Origin: Acidobacteriota bacterium
GTDB taxonomy: Bacteria; Acidobacteriota; Vicinamibacteria; Vicinamibacterales; JAHECP01
Direction of reading: 5' to 3'
DNA length: 42,661 nt
Assembly (NCBI GenBank): GCA_024641665.1
Contig: JAHECP010000024.1
Span: 8,126-50,786, forward strand
This document shows, piece by piece, positions 18,262-26,546 of the stretch. Both the position numbers and the translations under genes were made by a program. Within the stretch, counting starts at the first letter, position 1, and each line of letters starts with the position of its first letter. The notes below the pieces were generated by a model. The model had not been told where the DNA came from. It did not search any database and was given only the letters and a program-made list of their open reading frames with translations.

Positions 18262-19434
18262 CTAGTACGCTTCGCGGCGTCCGAGCGCGATCAGGTTGAT
18301 GATCAGGCAGCCGAGCGAGCACTCCGACAGCAGCATGAACGCGATGGCGTACGAGCCGGTGATGTCGTGCACCGCGCCCATGACGATCGGTGGAAAGAAG
18401 CCGCCGAGGCCGCCGGCCGCGCCGACCAGCCCGGCCACGGTGCCCGTTTCGGCGGGGAAGAGCTCGGGCACCAGCTTGAACACGGCGCCGTTGCCCACGC
18501 CGAGCGCCGCAGCCGCGCCGAGAAAGCCGATCGTGATGCCCGCCATGCCCGGCTGAAACGCGAGGAGCACGGCGAAGAAGGCGACGGCCGTGAAGACCCC
18601 GGTGAGGACGGCCCGCCCGCCCTTCCAGTCCGAGAGGTAGCCGCCGATGGGGCGCACGAGCGTCGCGAGGACCACGAAGCCCGCGGTGCGCGCGCCGGCG
18701 TCGGTCTGCGTCAGGCCGTACTCGGAGACGAGCAGCGTCGGCAGGAAGGCGCCCATGGCGACGAAGCCGCCGAAGGTGACGAAGTAGAAGAGGATCAGCA
18801 CCCACGAGACGGGCCGGTCCCACAGCAGGCGCAGGCGATCCTTCACGCCGTCGGTGCGCGGCGTGAACGCCGGGCTGTCGCGGCCGGTGACGTAGAACCC
18901 GGCGGCCAGCGCCACGAGCACCGGCACCCAGATCCAGAACGCCCAGGTCCAGCCGACGCCGGCGGCGAGGCGCGGGGCGATGATGGCGGCGAACGCCGTC
19001 CCGATGTTGCCGATGCCATAGACGCCGAGCGCGAAGCCCTGCCGCGACGGCGAGAACCACTGCGCGACGTAGGGGATGCCCACCGCGAACGAGGCGCCCG
19101 ACATCCCGAGCAGGAGCGCCGCCACGAGCAGCATGCCGAACGACTGCGACAGCGCGGCCAGCGCCACGGTCGGCACGAGCAGCAGCATCAGCGCGGGGAA
19201 CACGATCCGCCCGCCGAAGCGGTCGGTCAGCATGCCCGCCGGGATGCGGAACAGCGCGCCCAGGATGACGGGCGTGGCCACGAGCAGGCCCACCTCGGTC
19301 GTCGACAGCCCGTACTGCTGCCGGAACATCGGCGCGAGCGGCGAGATCAGGCCCCACACCGAGAAGCACAGCGTGAAGGCCAGCGTGCCGAGCAGGAGCG
19401 CCCACAGGCTTCCCCGCGAGTCGTGATGGTCCAT
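18262..19434 (-). CDS. MFS transporter of the nitrate/nitrite porter (NarK/NNP) type
   Basis: A 390-residue protein with 12 membrane helices. The first MFS loop motif is present (GMLTDRFGGR, about residues 68-77). Gly-rich NNP signatures appear in helix 5 and helix 11 (SFAVGIPYVAQWF; ALGVGNGAVFKLVPELFP, then GTVAGLVGAAGGLGGFFPP), and these lie at the substrate path in NarK proteins. Nitrate, nitrite or a related anion is therefore likely. No nitrate reductase genes are in view. The ATG at 19434 (MDHHDSRG) is preferred; a TTG at 19467 lacks a ribosome site. A perfect 14-bp palindrome lies 60-73 bases upstream. Confidence 0.82.
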   Translation of the reverse strand: MDHHDSRGSLWALLLGTLAFTLCFSVWGLISPLAPMFRQQYGLSTTEVGLLVATPVILGALFRIPAGMLTDRFGGRIVFPALMLLLVPTVALAALSQSFGMLLVAALLLGMSGASFAVGIPYVAQWFSPSRQGFALGVYGIGNIGTAFAAIIAPRLAAGVGWTWAFWIWVPVLVALAAGFYVTGRDSPAFTPRTDGVKDRLRLLWDRPVSWVLILFYFVTFGGFVAMGAFLPTLLVSEYGLTQTDAGARTAGFVVLATLVRPIGGYLSDWKGGRAVLTGVFTAVAFFAVLLAFQPGMAGITIGFLGAAAALGVGNGAVFKLVPELFPAETGTVAGLVGAAGGLGGFFPPIVMGAVHDITGSYAIAFMLLSECSLGCLIINLIALGRREAY

Positions 19435-19493
19435 TCGAGGTTCCGTCAGCAGCGTCCACCCGTACAAATAGCAGACGGACCGGGGCCCGGCCT

Positions 19494-19507
19494 ATGACGA
19501 TCGTCAT
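19494..19507. promoter_or_regulatory. 14-bp perfect palindrome, candidate operator of the MFS gene
   Basis: ATGACGATCGTCAT is its own reverse complement and lies 60-73 bases upstream of the MFS start codon, a common place for a dimeric regulator. The regulator is unknown. It falls between the transporter gene and the DapA-family fragment. Confidence 0.35.
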
Positions 19508-19550
19508 GCCGGGAGCCCAGCCGACCCCCGTCCTCCTCAGCCTCGCAGCT

Positions 19551-20026
19551 TCAGGGCGCCGACGGCTTCGCGAGCGACTCGGCCAGCCCGAGCCGCGTCA
19601 ACAGGTCGTCGAGATCGGCGAGCGTGCCCGTGTCGAGATCGGCAATCGGGAAGCGGCCCCGCGGTGACGCCAGCGCACCCCGCAGGTAGTAGATGTGCTT
19701 GCGGATCGGCAGGTTGATCCGCGGCTGGTTCTCGAAGCGGATGAGCGGGCAGTAGCGGTAGAAGATCTCGGTCGCCTCGTCGAGGCGTCCGGCCGTGAAC
19801 GCCTGGTAGATCTGCACGAGGATCTCGGGGAACCCGAAGCCCGTCATCGTGCCGACGGCGCCGCGCTTCAGCTCCTCGAGGAACATGTTGCCGCCGAGGC
19901 CGCCGAACACCACCAGCCCGGGGTTGGCCGAGAGGAGCTGGAAGATCTTCACGGGCGACGGCTCGTCCTCCAGCTTCAGGAATCGGCAGCGTGGCGCCTC
20001 GGCGCCGAGCGTCGCCATGAACTCGA
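19551..20026 (-). pseudogene. C-terminal half of a DapA-family aldolase, copy 2
   Basis: It encodes about 155 residues, starting EFMATLGAEAPRCRFLKL and ending at the stop 19551-19553. It is nearly the same as copy 1 at 14040-14499 (shared VFGGLGGNMFLEELKRGA and GTMTGFGFPEIL, with few substitutions). Similarity to copy 1 ends at 20010. The upstream side joins, at about 20027, the broken end of an amidohydrolase gene on the same strand but in another frame. Like copy 1 it lacks the N-terminal half with the catalytic lysine. The two copies form direct repeats about 5.5 kb apart. Confidence 0.75.
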
Positions 20027-21085
20027 CATCAGCGGCACGAGCACCTCGAGTCCGGCGAGCCCCGGCGGCGCCAGGAAGATGCTTCCGGCGCCGCGCGCCT
20101 TCTCCTCCTCGAGGAACGGCGAGTGGTCGGTGCCGACGACGTCGATGAGACCCTCGCCGAGCTTGCGCCAGAGCGCCTCCACGTCGGCGGCCGAGCGGAG
20201 CGGGGGGTTGCACTCCGCGAACCCCGCGTGCACGGCGAGCGCCTGCTCGGTCAGGAAGAGATACGGCGGGCAGGTCTCGGCGGTGACGCGCACGCCGCGC
20301 GCCCGCGCGTCGCGCACGAGATCGGCCGACCGCGGGCTGGAGAGGTGCACGACGTGCGCGTGCGCGCCGGCCTCGGCGGCCAGGGCCAGCACCTCGGCCA
20401 CCGACGTCTCCTCCACGATCGGCGGCCGGCTCTCGGCGTGCGCGAGGCCGTCGGTCCGGCCCGCCGCCTCGAGGCGCCGCTGCAAGGCGAGGTAGAGCGG
20501 CGCCTGCTCGCAGTGAAACGCGTGCGGGAGGCCGGTGGCGGCCACCGCGCGCACGACGTCGCGCCGCGCGGCCGGGTCGAGGCTCCAGAGCCCCGCGAAC
20601 TCGTCGAGCCGGGCGGGCGGCGGCGGCTGCAGGAAGGTCTTGAACGCGACGACCCCGGCGTCGGCCTGCCCGGCCACCTCGTCCACGTTCTCGTCGCCGG
20701 CGCCGCCGTAGAGGCCGAAGTCGACGAGGGCGCCCGGCTGCATGGCCGACACGCGCCGGCCGACCGCCGCGGCCGAGTTGGTGGGGACCATCGAGATCGG
20801 CATCTCGAGCACGGTCGTGATGCCGCCGGCGGCGGCCGCCGTGGTGCCCGACTCGAAGTCCTCGCGTTCGGGGACGCCGGGATGGCGCGTGTGCACGTGC
20901 GTGTCGATGACGCCCGGCAGGACGTGCAGGCCGGCGGCGTCGACGGTGTCGGTGGCGTCGGCCGCCGCGCCCGGCGGCAGCACGGCCGCCACGCGGCCGT
21001 CGCGCACGGCCACGGTGCCCGGCACGGCGCCGCGTCCCGTCACGAGCGTGCCGCCGCGAACGACGAGGTCGTAGGATGGAGGCAT
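19976..21085 (-). pseudogene. 3'-truncated dihydroorotase/allantoinase-type cyclic amidohydrolase
   Basis: The open frame of 369 codons starts at the ATG at 21085. Its first 353 residues are a cyclic amidohydrolase: DTHVHTRHPG with metal ligands His63 and His65, Lys149 in VVAFKTF (the carboxylated lysine), His191 in AFHCEQ, His247 in VVHLSS and Asp320 in VVGTDHSP. Family members run about 430-470 residues. Here the sequence breaks after GLEVLVPLM at 20027 and continues as 16 unrelated residues read through a DapA-family fragment in another frame. All metal ligands survive but the last barrel strand and C-terminal beta domain are lost, so I treat it as a pseudogene. A truncated product may still be made. 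Confidence 0.72.
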
Positions 21086-21102
21086 CACGACGCGCCGCCC
21101 CG

Positions 21103-21933
21103 CTAGGACGCGGGCTCGCGCCCTCCCTCGTGGATCTCGAGCAGCCGCTCGAGGCGGTCCATGAGCGCCTGGTGGCGCTGCTGCAGCTCGACGAGCTCCT
21201 GCCCCTCGCGCTCGCGCACCTCGTCGAGCTTGGAGTGCAGCGCGAGGATCTCCATCTCCGCCTTCAGGTTGACCTCGTAGTCGTTCTGCGCGTCGAGACG
21301 ATCCTTCGCGGCCTGCCGGTTCTGGCTCATCATGATCACGGGCGCCTGGAGGGCGGCCAGGCACGACAGCACCAGGTTGAGCAGGATGAAGGGGTAGGGA
21401 TCCCACGGTTGCACGGAACGCACGTTCGCCCACATCCACAGCACGAGGACGACGCCGAACAGCATGATGAACGTCCAGCTGCCGCCGAAAGTCGCGACCT
21501 GGTCGGCGAGGCGCTGGCCGAAGGTGATCTGCTGCTCGAAGGTGATGTTGAGGTTCTTCGCGACCGGCCGGCGTCGGAGGAACTGCGTGAGCACCTGCAA
21601 CTCGAGGCCACCCAGCCGCCGCACCTGTGCCTGCACGTCGTCCACGACGGTGGTCGCCGGCTGGCCGACGAGCGCGCCGGCGTGCCGGGCGGCCTGATCG
21701 AGCAGCCGGACGCTCGTGGCGAGCACCAGGCCGCCGACGAACGACACCAGCACGTGGGACACCGGGCCGCCGGGCGCGGTGACACCGAGCGACCGGAAGA
21801 GCCAGACGCCGACGATGCCGCCGGCCATCCCGATGAGGAGGTTGCCGAGAAGACCGTAGCCGCGGCCCTTGCGGGTGAAGCCGGTGAGCCAGCCCGCCGC
21901 GATGCCGCCCAGGATCCAGGTGAGCACCTGCAT
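21103..21933 (-). CDS. fusion membrane protein: YeaQ/YmgE (GlsB)-like domain plus DUF1003
   Basis: A 276-residue protein. Residues 1-85 resemble the small YeaQ/YmgE/GlsB membrane protein (WILGGIAAGWLTG, GYGLLGNLLIGMAGGIVG, three helices), normally about 80 residues on its own. Residues about 128-245 match DUF1003: FGQRLADQVATFGGSW, a helix, then PWDPYPFILLNLVLSCLAA and QAPVIMMSQNRQAAKDR. The C-terminus is a heptad-like coiled coil (EILALHSKLDEVREREGQEL). AAGGAG eight bases upstream supports the ATG. The function of both parts is unknown; the fusion suggests they act together in the inner membrane. The truncated amidohydrolase begins 17 bases after its stop codon. Confidence 0.82.
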   Translation of the reverse strand: MQVLTWILGGIAAGWLTGFTRKGRGYGLLGNLLIGMAGGIVGVWLFRSLGVTAPGGPVSHVLVSFVGGLVLATSVRLLDQAARHAGALVGQPATTVVDDVQAQVRRLGGLELQVLTQFLRRRPVAKNLNITFEQQITFGQRLADQVATFGGSWTFIMLFGVVLVLWMWANVRSVQPWDPYPFILLNLVLSCLAALQAPVIMMSQNRQAAKDRLDAQNDYEVNLKAEMEILALHSKLDEVREREGQELVELQQRHQALMDRLERLLEIHEGGREPAS

Positions 21934-22090
21934 GAACCCACTCCTTCGAGATCGCGTCGCGCGTGAACCGACGGCCGCCCGCGGGATCGGGGAACGGCGG
22001 CCCGCCGTGAGAGGGACGTCCGGTCGCTAGTATGGCGCAGGCACGGAGAAGGGGCCACGCGAAAACGGCGCGTCGCGGATCGGGAGCGCG

Positions 22091-23056
22091 TCAGGCGTCG
22101 ACGAGCAGGCGGCCGTCGCGCATGATCTCGCGCTCGTCGAACCAGACCGTTGGCTGCTTCACCAGGCCGTCGAGGTGGCTCGCGACGCGGACGCGGCCGC
22201 CCATCGACTTGTTGTCGCCGAAGGCGATGTGGATCGTGCCCATCACCTTCTCGTCCTCGAGAATGGCGCCGCTCAGAATGGCGCGGTCGTTCGTGCCGAT
22301 GCCGAACTCCGCCACGTTGCGGGCGTCGGGGCCGTGCGGCTCGAGGAGGGCGACCAGGCGGGCCGCCTCCTCGCCGCCCTCGATCGAGGCCGCCAGGCCG
22401 TCCTCGACCGTGATTCGGATGGGCGTCGTCACGACGCCGATCCCGGCCATCGAGCCGTCCACGGCGACTACGCCGCGCGACTCGCCCTCGAGCGGCGCGA
22501 GAAACGCCTCGCCGGTCGGGAGATTGCCCGACTGGCCCCGCTCGCGGAACAGCCCCGTGCTCGCGTACGCCGTGCGCCCCGAGACGGGCATCGTGATGTC
22601 GGTGCCGGCGGGCGCCGTGACGCGAATCACGCGCGTCGCCTCCATCAGCCGGCAGATCGCCAGCGTCCGGGCGGCGATCCGGTGGTAGTCGGCGGCCATG
22701 CAGCGCGCCATGATGGCCTCGGTGACCGCGGGCAGCGTCGCGACGCGGACGCCGCCGGCGCTCGCCGCGCGCCGGGCGTCGGTGTGCGTGAGCGACTTCG
22801 ACGTCGGGCAGAGCACCACGTCGAACTGCGTCATGAGCGCCGCCACCTCGGGCGGCGGCTCCTCGCCGTTCGAGCGGCGCGGCAGGATCTCGACGAGCAG
22901 GACCTCGTTGCCGAGCGAGACGACGGCCTCGCGCAGCGCGTAGCCGATCCCGCGCAGCGGCTCGTCGGTCACGACGAGCGCGCGCTCGCCGGGCTGGAGC
23001 CCCATGCAGTCACGGACGGCGACGAGCGCGGCGGTGGCGAGATCGGATGAGGTCAT
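22091..23056 (-). CDS. M29-like aminopeptidase (or NicX-related metalloenzyme)
   Basis: A 321-residue cytosolic protein. Its C-terminal half carries the ligand pattern of M29 thermophilic-type aminopeptidases: Glu183 in LPTGEAF, Glu250 in NVAEFGIGTN, His276 in GTIHIAFGDN, and His294 with Asp296 in SHLDGL. Classical M29 enzymes are about 410 residues, so this is a short form. The same fold includes the 2,5-dihydroxypyridine dioxygenase NicX, which uses His/His/Asp ligands, so an oxygenase role cannot be excluded. GGAGG eight bases upstream supports the ATG at 23056. The gene is separated by 157 bases from the DUF1003 gene downstream. Confidence 0.75.
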   Translation of the reverse strand: MTSSDLATAALVAVRDCMGLQPGERALVVTDEPLRGIGYALREAVVSLGNEVLLVEILPRRSNGEEPPPEVAALMTQFDVVLCPTSKSLTHTDARRAASAGGVRVATLPAVTEAIMARCMAADYHRIAARTLAICRLMEATRVIRVTAPAGTDITMPVSGRTAYASTGLFRERGQSGNLPTGEAFLAPLEGESRGVVAVDGSMAGIGVVTTPIRITVEDGLAASIEGGEEAARLVALLEPHGPDARNVAEFGIGTNDRAILSGAILEDEKVMGTIHIAFGDNKSMGGRVRVASHLDGLVKQPTVWFDEREIMRDGRLLVDA

Positions 23057-23110
23057 GATGGCATCCTCCAGAGGCCGGAGGCCCGGGACCAGAGGCCAGC
23101 CGGCTGAAGC

Positions 23111-23160
23111 CGTCAGCCGTGAGCCGTGAGCCGTGAGCCCCGAGCCGTGGGTCCTGAGCC
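23111..23160. repeat. imperfect GTGAGCC heptamer tandem repeat
   Basis: Seven consecutive heptamers of the form (c)GTGAGCC, three of them exact in a row near 23119-23139. They lie between the divergent M29-like gene and the thiamine-binding protein gene, directly before the TATTAT box at 23163. Confidence 0.55.
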
Positions 23161-23191
23161 GGTATTATCCTAGTCCCAGGGAGGCTGGGTC

Positions 23192-23491
23192 ATGAAGGTG
23201 CTCGTGGATCTGTCGGTCGTGCCGCTCGGCGTGGGCGTGTCGCTTTCGTCCTACGTCGCCGCGTGCGAAAAGGTCTTGAAGGACGCGGGGCTGAAGACGA
23301 CGCTCCACGGCTACGGCACGAACATCGAAGGGGAGTGGGACGCGGTGTTCGCGGCCGTGAAGCGGTGCCACGAGGTGGTGCACGAGATGGGCGCCCCCCG
23401 CGTCAGCTCCACCCTCCGGGTCGGCACCCGCACGGATCGCGACCAGACGATGGAGGACAAGGTGCGGAGCGTGCAGGCCAAGATGCGCTGA
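23192..23491 (+). CDS. MTH1187/YkoF-like thiamine-binding protein
   Basis: A 99-residue protein of the DUF77/MTH1187 family, a ferredoxin-like fold that binds thiamine or hydroxymethylpyrimidine-like ligands: VDLSVVPLGVGVSLSSYVAA, LHGYGTNIEGEWDAVFAAVK, ending in DKVRSVQAKM. Length matches the family. A TATTAT -10-like box at 23163-23168 precedes it. GGGAGG eight or so bases before the ATG sits between complementary CCCAG and CTGGG, so the ribosome site can be hidden in a small hairpin. No thiamine-pyrophosphate riboswitch motif was found, and no thiamine transport or synthesis genes are adjacent. Confidence 0.85.
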   Translation: MKVLVDLSVVPLGVGVSLSSYVAACEKVLKDAGLKTTLHGYGTNIEGEWDAVFAAVKRCHEVVHEMGAPRVSSTLRVGTRTDRDQTMEDKVRSVQAKMR

Positions 23492-23662
23492 TGCGCCCCG
23501 TCCGGGCCCCGGGGAGCCCGCCCGGACCGGAGTGCCTGTCAACCCCAGCCGTCGTGGTACCATAGGTGGTGCCGCTGGGCGATCCGGGCGGCGAGGCGTG
23601 CCCCGCGCGACCGGAGCGCGAATCAGAGCGCAGGGGCCGGGTTCCATCGAGAAGGAGGCAGC

Positions 23663-23887
23663 ATGGCGAATCGAGCGCGACCGACCCGCCTGAAGCGGGA
23701 GAAGGAAAAGGCGAGGGTCGAGAAGCGGAAAGAGAAGGACGCGCGCCGCCAGCAGGCGAAGGTCCGGCGGGCCAACGCGCCGCCCCGCCATGGCGACGTG
23801 GATCCCGACCTGGCCGGCATCGTCCCCGGCCCGCAGCCGCTGCCCGACGAGCTCGCCGAGGTCCTCGAGAACCAGGACGAGAGCTGA
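23663..23887 (+). CDS. small basic protein of unknown function
   Basis: A 74-residue protein. The first 40 residues are strongly basic and helical (RLKREKEKARVEKRKEKDARR), the last 30 acidic and Pro-rich (LAEVLENQDES). Similar short proteins occur in many Gram-negative genomes without known function; nucleic-acid binding is plausible but unproven. A perfect AAGGAGG lies six bases before the ATG, which makes translation likely. It stands alone, ending in a hairpin shared with the convergent CBS gene. Confidence 0.7.
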   Translation: MANRARPTRLKREKEKARVEKRKEKDARRQQAKVRRANAPPRHGDVDPDLAGIVPGPQPLPDELAEVLENQDES

Positions 23888-23893
23888 AGCCCA

Positions 23894-23923
23894 GTCCTCG
23901 TCGTCGCGACGACCGACGAGGAC
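23894..23923. terminator. hairpin between convergent genes
   Basis: GTCCTCGTCG (23894-23903) pairs perfectly with CGACGAGGAC (23914-23923) around a ten-base loop. It starts seven bases after the stop of the small basic protein. It probably ends that transcript and perhaps the convergent CBS transcript; there is no T tract. Confidence 0.5.
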
Positions 23924-24042
23924 CGGCCACCGGCCGTCCCGCCGATATTCCGTCCACACCCTGCGGCGCTCACGAGCGCGGGCGTTCGGCCGCGCGCGTG
24001 CTCGCCATGCGCCCGCCGGCGGATTCGGGGGCGCTTGCGCCG

Positions 24043-24600
24043 TCAGCGCTCGACCCGCTCGGTCGTCCGCATCCGCCGCACGATCTCATCGAACACGTCC
24101 GCCAGGCGGAGCACCCCGACGGCCGTCCCGCGCCGGGTCACCAGCACGCGCATCGTCTGCCACATGATCATCTTGTGCACGGCCTCGGTGAGCGTGGCGT
24201 TCTCGTCGATCGACTCCTTGATGGGGCGCATCACCCGCTTGACCTCCACCTGGGCGGCGCGCCGGCACACGGTGTCCAGGGCGTCCTGCCAGAGGCTCAT
24301 CGACTCCATCATGGAATCGACGAAGGCCTCGCTGACGCCGGCGCGGGCGATGGTCTCCAGGTCGCCGAGCAGGCTGTACTTGGGTTCGAGCGCTTTGAGG
24401 AAGTCGAGATGTCCGAGCTGGCCGATGACCTCGCCGCGGTCGTCCACGACGAGGACGGCGCGCGCCGGCTGGCCGCGCGACTGCAGGCGCCGACTCGCGG
24501 CCTCCAGCGCGTCGATGGCTTCGACGATGGTGCGGTTCTGGTTGACGGTGCCGTAGCTGCCGAGCGGCACCATCAGGTCCGTGACCCGGTTCTCGTCCAT
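24043..24600 (-). CDS. CBS-domain-pair protein, divergent partner of the kinase operon
   Basis: A 185-residue soluble protein with two CBS motifs. The first spans about residues 1-75 (VTDLMVPLGSYGTVNQNRTI, then RAVLVVDDRGEVIGQL) and the second about 119-176 (VMRPIKESIDENATLTEAV, then VLVTRRGTAVGVLRLADVF). CBS pairs bind adenosine nucleotides and act as energy sensors or modulators of attached or partner proteins. A helical segment between them (ARAGVSEAFVDSMMESMSLW) is shared with the paralog at 26547. GGAGGG six to seven bases upstream marks the ATG at 24600; longer frames upstream are not supported. It is divergent from the histidine kinase across 178 bases, so the two may share control. 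Confidence 0.82.
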   Translation of the reverse strand: MDENRVTDLMVPLGSYGTVNQNRTIVEAIDALEAASRRLQSRGQPARAVLVVDDRGEVIGQLGHLDFLKALEPKYSLLGDLETIARAGVSEAFVDSMMESMSLWQDALDTVCRRAAQVEVKRVMRPIKESIDENATLTEAVHKMIMWQTMRVLVTRRGTAVGVLRLADVFDEIVRRMRTTERVER

Positions 24601-24678
24601 GGCGGCCCTCCACGCCTGCCGCGCGCCGGCCGCTCCCACCGCAGGTATGGTAACGCGAGTCGGGGCCGCCGGTCCGGC

Positions 24679-24708
24679 TTTACTTGGGGGGCGGCGCCGA
24701 CGTAGCAT
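24679..24708 (+). promoter_or_regulatory. candidate promoter of the kinase-transporter operon
   Basis: TTTACT (24679-24684) and TAGCAT (24703-24708) are 18 bases apart and each matches the sigma70 consensus at four of six positions. They lie about 55-70 bases before the possible start codons at 24763 and 24779. The evidence is weak. Confidence 0.28.
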
Positions 24709-24778
24709 GCCCCTGTCTGGTGGCCCTGGGTGGGGTGCCGACTGGCAAGGGGAGCGGCGCGGATGACAGCGACGCGCC

Positions 24779-26530
24779 ATGAGCTGGCCGCTCGTTTCGG
24801 GTACGGCCCCCGGCTCGCCAACCGGCCGCACGCCCGCGGCCCCGTCGCGTTCTCGCGCGACACGACACTCCCGCGAGCTCTTCTGGGCCACGCTCGGCCG
24901 CCTCGTTCTCCTGTACTTCGTTCCGCTGCTGCTACTTGCGGCGTTCTTCCATATCCAGTACCGGTATCTGGTCCGTGACAGCCTGCGCGCGCACCTCCAG
25001 GTGATCGCCGAGCACCAGGCGACCACCTTCGACCTGTTTCTGCGCGAACGTCTGGTCAACCTCGACAATGTCGTCGACGATCCTCGGTTCCCGCCCGGGC
25101 CGGCCGACGAGCGTCGCCTGCTCCCGTTCCTGGACGAGCTGCGACGCGCGAGCGATGCGTTCGTCGATCTGGGCGTGGTGAGCGCCGAGGGCGAGCTGAC
25201 GGCCTACGCGGGCCCGGTGCGGTTCCAGGCGCCGGTCAACTACCGGAACGAGCCGTGGTTCCAGGCGCTCGTCAGCGTCAACGGCGGGCGGCCGTGGGTG
25301 ATCACCGAGGTCTACCTCGGCTTCCGCGGGAGCCCCCACTTCACGATCGCGGTCAGGCGGCAGCGCGGATCGGCGATGCGGGTCCTGCGCTCGACGCTGT
25401 CGCCCGAGCGGCTCGCCGACTACCTGAACGGCCTCGAGGGCGCGAGCGAGGTACACGCGGCGGTGGTGACCGGCGCGGGCGCCGTGCAGATCACGACGGC
25501 CCGCGCGGCGGTGGTGCTCGCCGGCGCGCGGCTCACGCCGCCCGCCGCGCCGCCGCGCGGGTTCATCTCGGGGGCGGGCCCGGCGGCGCGGATCGACTAC
25601 GCCTACGCGTGGCTGAACGAGACCCCGTGGGCGCTCGTCGTGACGAGCGCCGCTCCGGCGCCGGGCGTGTGGAGCGCCGGGCTCCCGGTGCGCCTGTCGG
25701 CGGCGACGCTGGCCGTCTTTCTCATCACGGGCACGCTGATTCTGGTGCGCGCGCGCCAGGTCGCCGAGCGGCAGCTCGCGGTCGAGGAGACGCAGGCCGA
25801 GCTCTCCGGGCAGCTGGTGCACGCCGAAAAGCTGGCGTCGGTCGGCGAGCTGGCCGCGGGCATCGCGCACGAGATCAACAACCCGCTGGCGATCATCGCG
25901 GAGGAGGTCGGCCTGCTCAAGGACTCGCTCGATCCGTCCCTGACGAGCGCCGAGGACCCGCCGCTCGCGATCGCGCCGCACCTCGACATCATCCACGAGG
26001 CCGTGTTCCGCTGCCGCGACATCACGCGCAAGCTCCTGACGTTCGTGCGCAAGGCCGAGGTGCACCTCGCGCCGCACGACGTGCACGGCATCCTCGACGA
26101 CGTGCTGGAGGTGATGCTCGGCAACGAGCTGGCGATCTCCAACGTCACGGTCGTCCGCGAGTACGACCGGGCGATCCCGCCCATCCGGACCGATCGCAAC
26201 CAGCTCGTGCAGGTGTTCGTGAACCTGGTCAAGAACGCGATGGACGCGATGCCGGGCGGCGGCACGCTCATCGTCGGCTCCCGTCTGGGCCAGGGCAAGG
26301 CGCGCTTCTCGGTGCAGGATGACGGCTGCGGCATGACGCGCGAGCAGCTCCAGAAGGTCTTCATGCCCTTCTACACGACGAAGGAGCCGGGCAAGGGCAC
26401 CGGCCTGGGGCTCAGCGTGAGCTATCTGATCATCCAGAACTACGGCGGCAACCTCTACGTGGAGAGCGTGCCGGGGCAGGGCAGCCTCTTCGTCGTCGAG
26501 CTCCCGTGTCCGCCGGCGGAGGGGGAGTGA
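24779..26530 (+). CDS. membrane sensor histidine kinase with extracytoplasmic Cache-like domain
   Basis: A 583-residue kinase: helix 1 about 34-58, a periplasmic region about 60-300 with a dCache-like build (VVSAEGELTAYAG, NYRNEPWFQALV, PWVITEVYLG), and helix 2 about 303-323. The H box has His364 (SVGELAAGIAHEINNPL), the N box is NLVKNAMDA, and the G boxes are DDGCGM and GKGTGLGLS. It should sense a small ligand outside and phosphorylate the receivers encoded downstream. The start is uncertain. The ATG at 24779 has no good ribosome site, whereas GGGGAG precedes an ATG at 24763 in a different frame that would need a shift near 24870 to join. It is first in a codirectional group with a CBS protein, a receiver-transporter fusion and a receiver. 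Confidence 0.87.
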   Translation: MSWPLVSGTAPGSPTGRTPAAPSRSRATRHSRELFWATLGRLVLLYFVPLLLLAAFFHIQYRYLVRDSLRAHLQVIAEHQATTFDLFLRERLVNLDNVVDDPRFPPGPADERRLLPFLDELRRASDAFVDLGVVSAEGELTAYAGPVRFQAPVNYRNEPWFQALVSVNGGRPWVITEVYLGFRGSPHFTIAVRRQRGSAMRVLRSTLSPERLADYLNGLEGASEVHAAVVTGAGAVQITTARAAVVLAGARLTPPAAPPRGFISGAGPAARIDYAYAWLNETPWALVVTSAAPAPGVWSAGLPVRLSAATLAVFLITGTLILVRARQVAERQLAVEETQAELSGQLVHAEKLASVGELAAGIAHEINNPLAIIAEEVGLLKDSLDPSLTSAEDPPLAIAPHLDIIHEAVFRCRDITRKLLTFVRKAEVHLAPHDVHGILDDVLEVMLGNELAISNVTVVREYDRAIPPIRTDRNQLVQVFVNLVKNAMDAMPGGGTLIVGSRLGQGKARFSVQDDGCGMTREQLQKVFMPFYTTKEPGKGTGLGLSVSYLIIQNYGGNLYVESVPGQGSLFVVELPCPPAEGE

Positions 26531-26546
26531 CTGGGGGGAACGGACG

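Noticed and set aside
23100-23191. TPP riboswitch before the thiamine-binding protein gene
   Set aside because: The conserved CUGAGA and ACCUGA elements and the required stems are absent.
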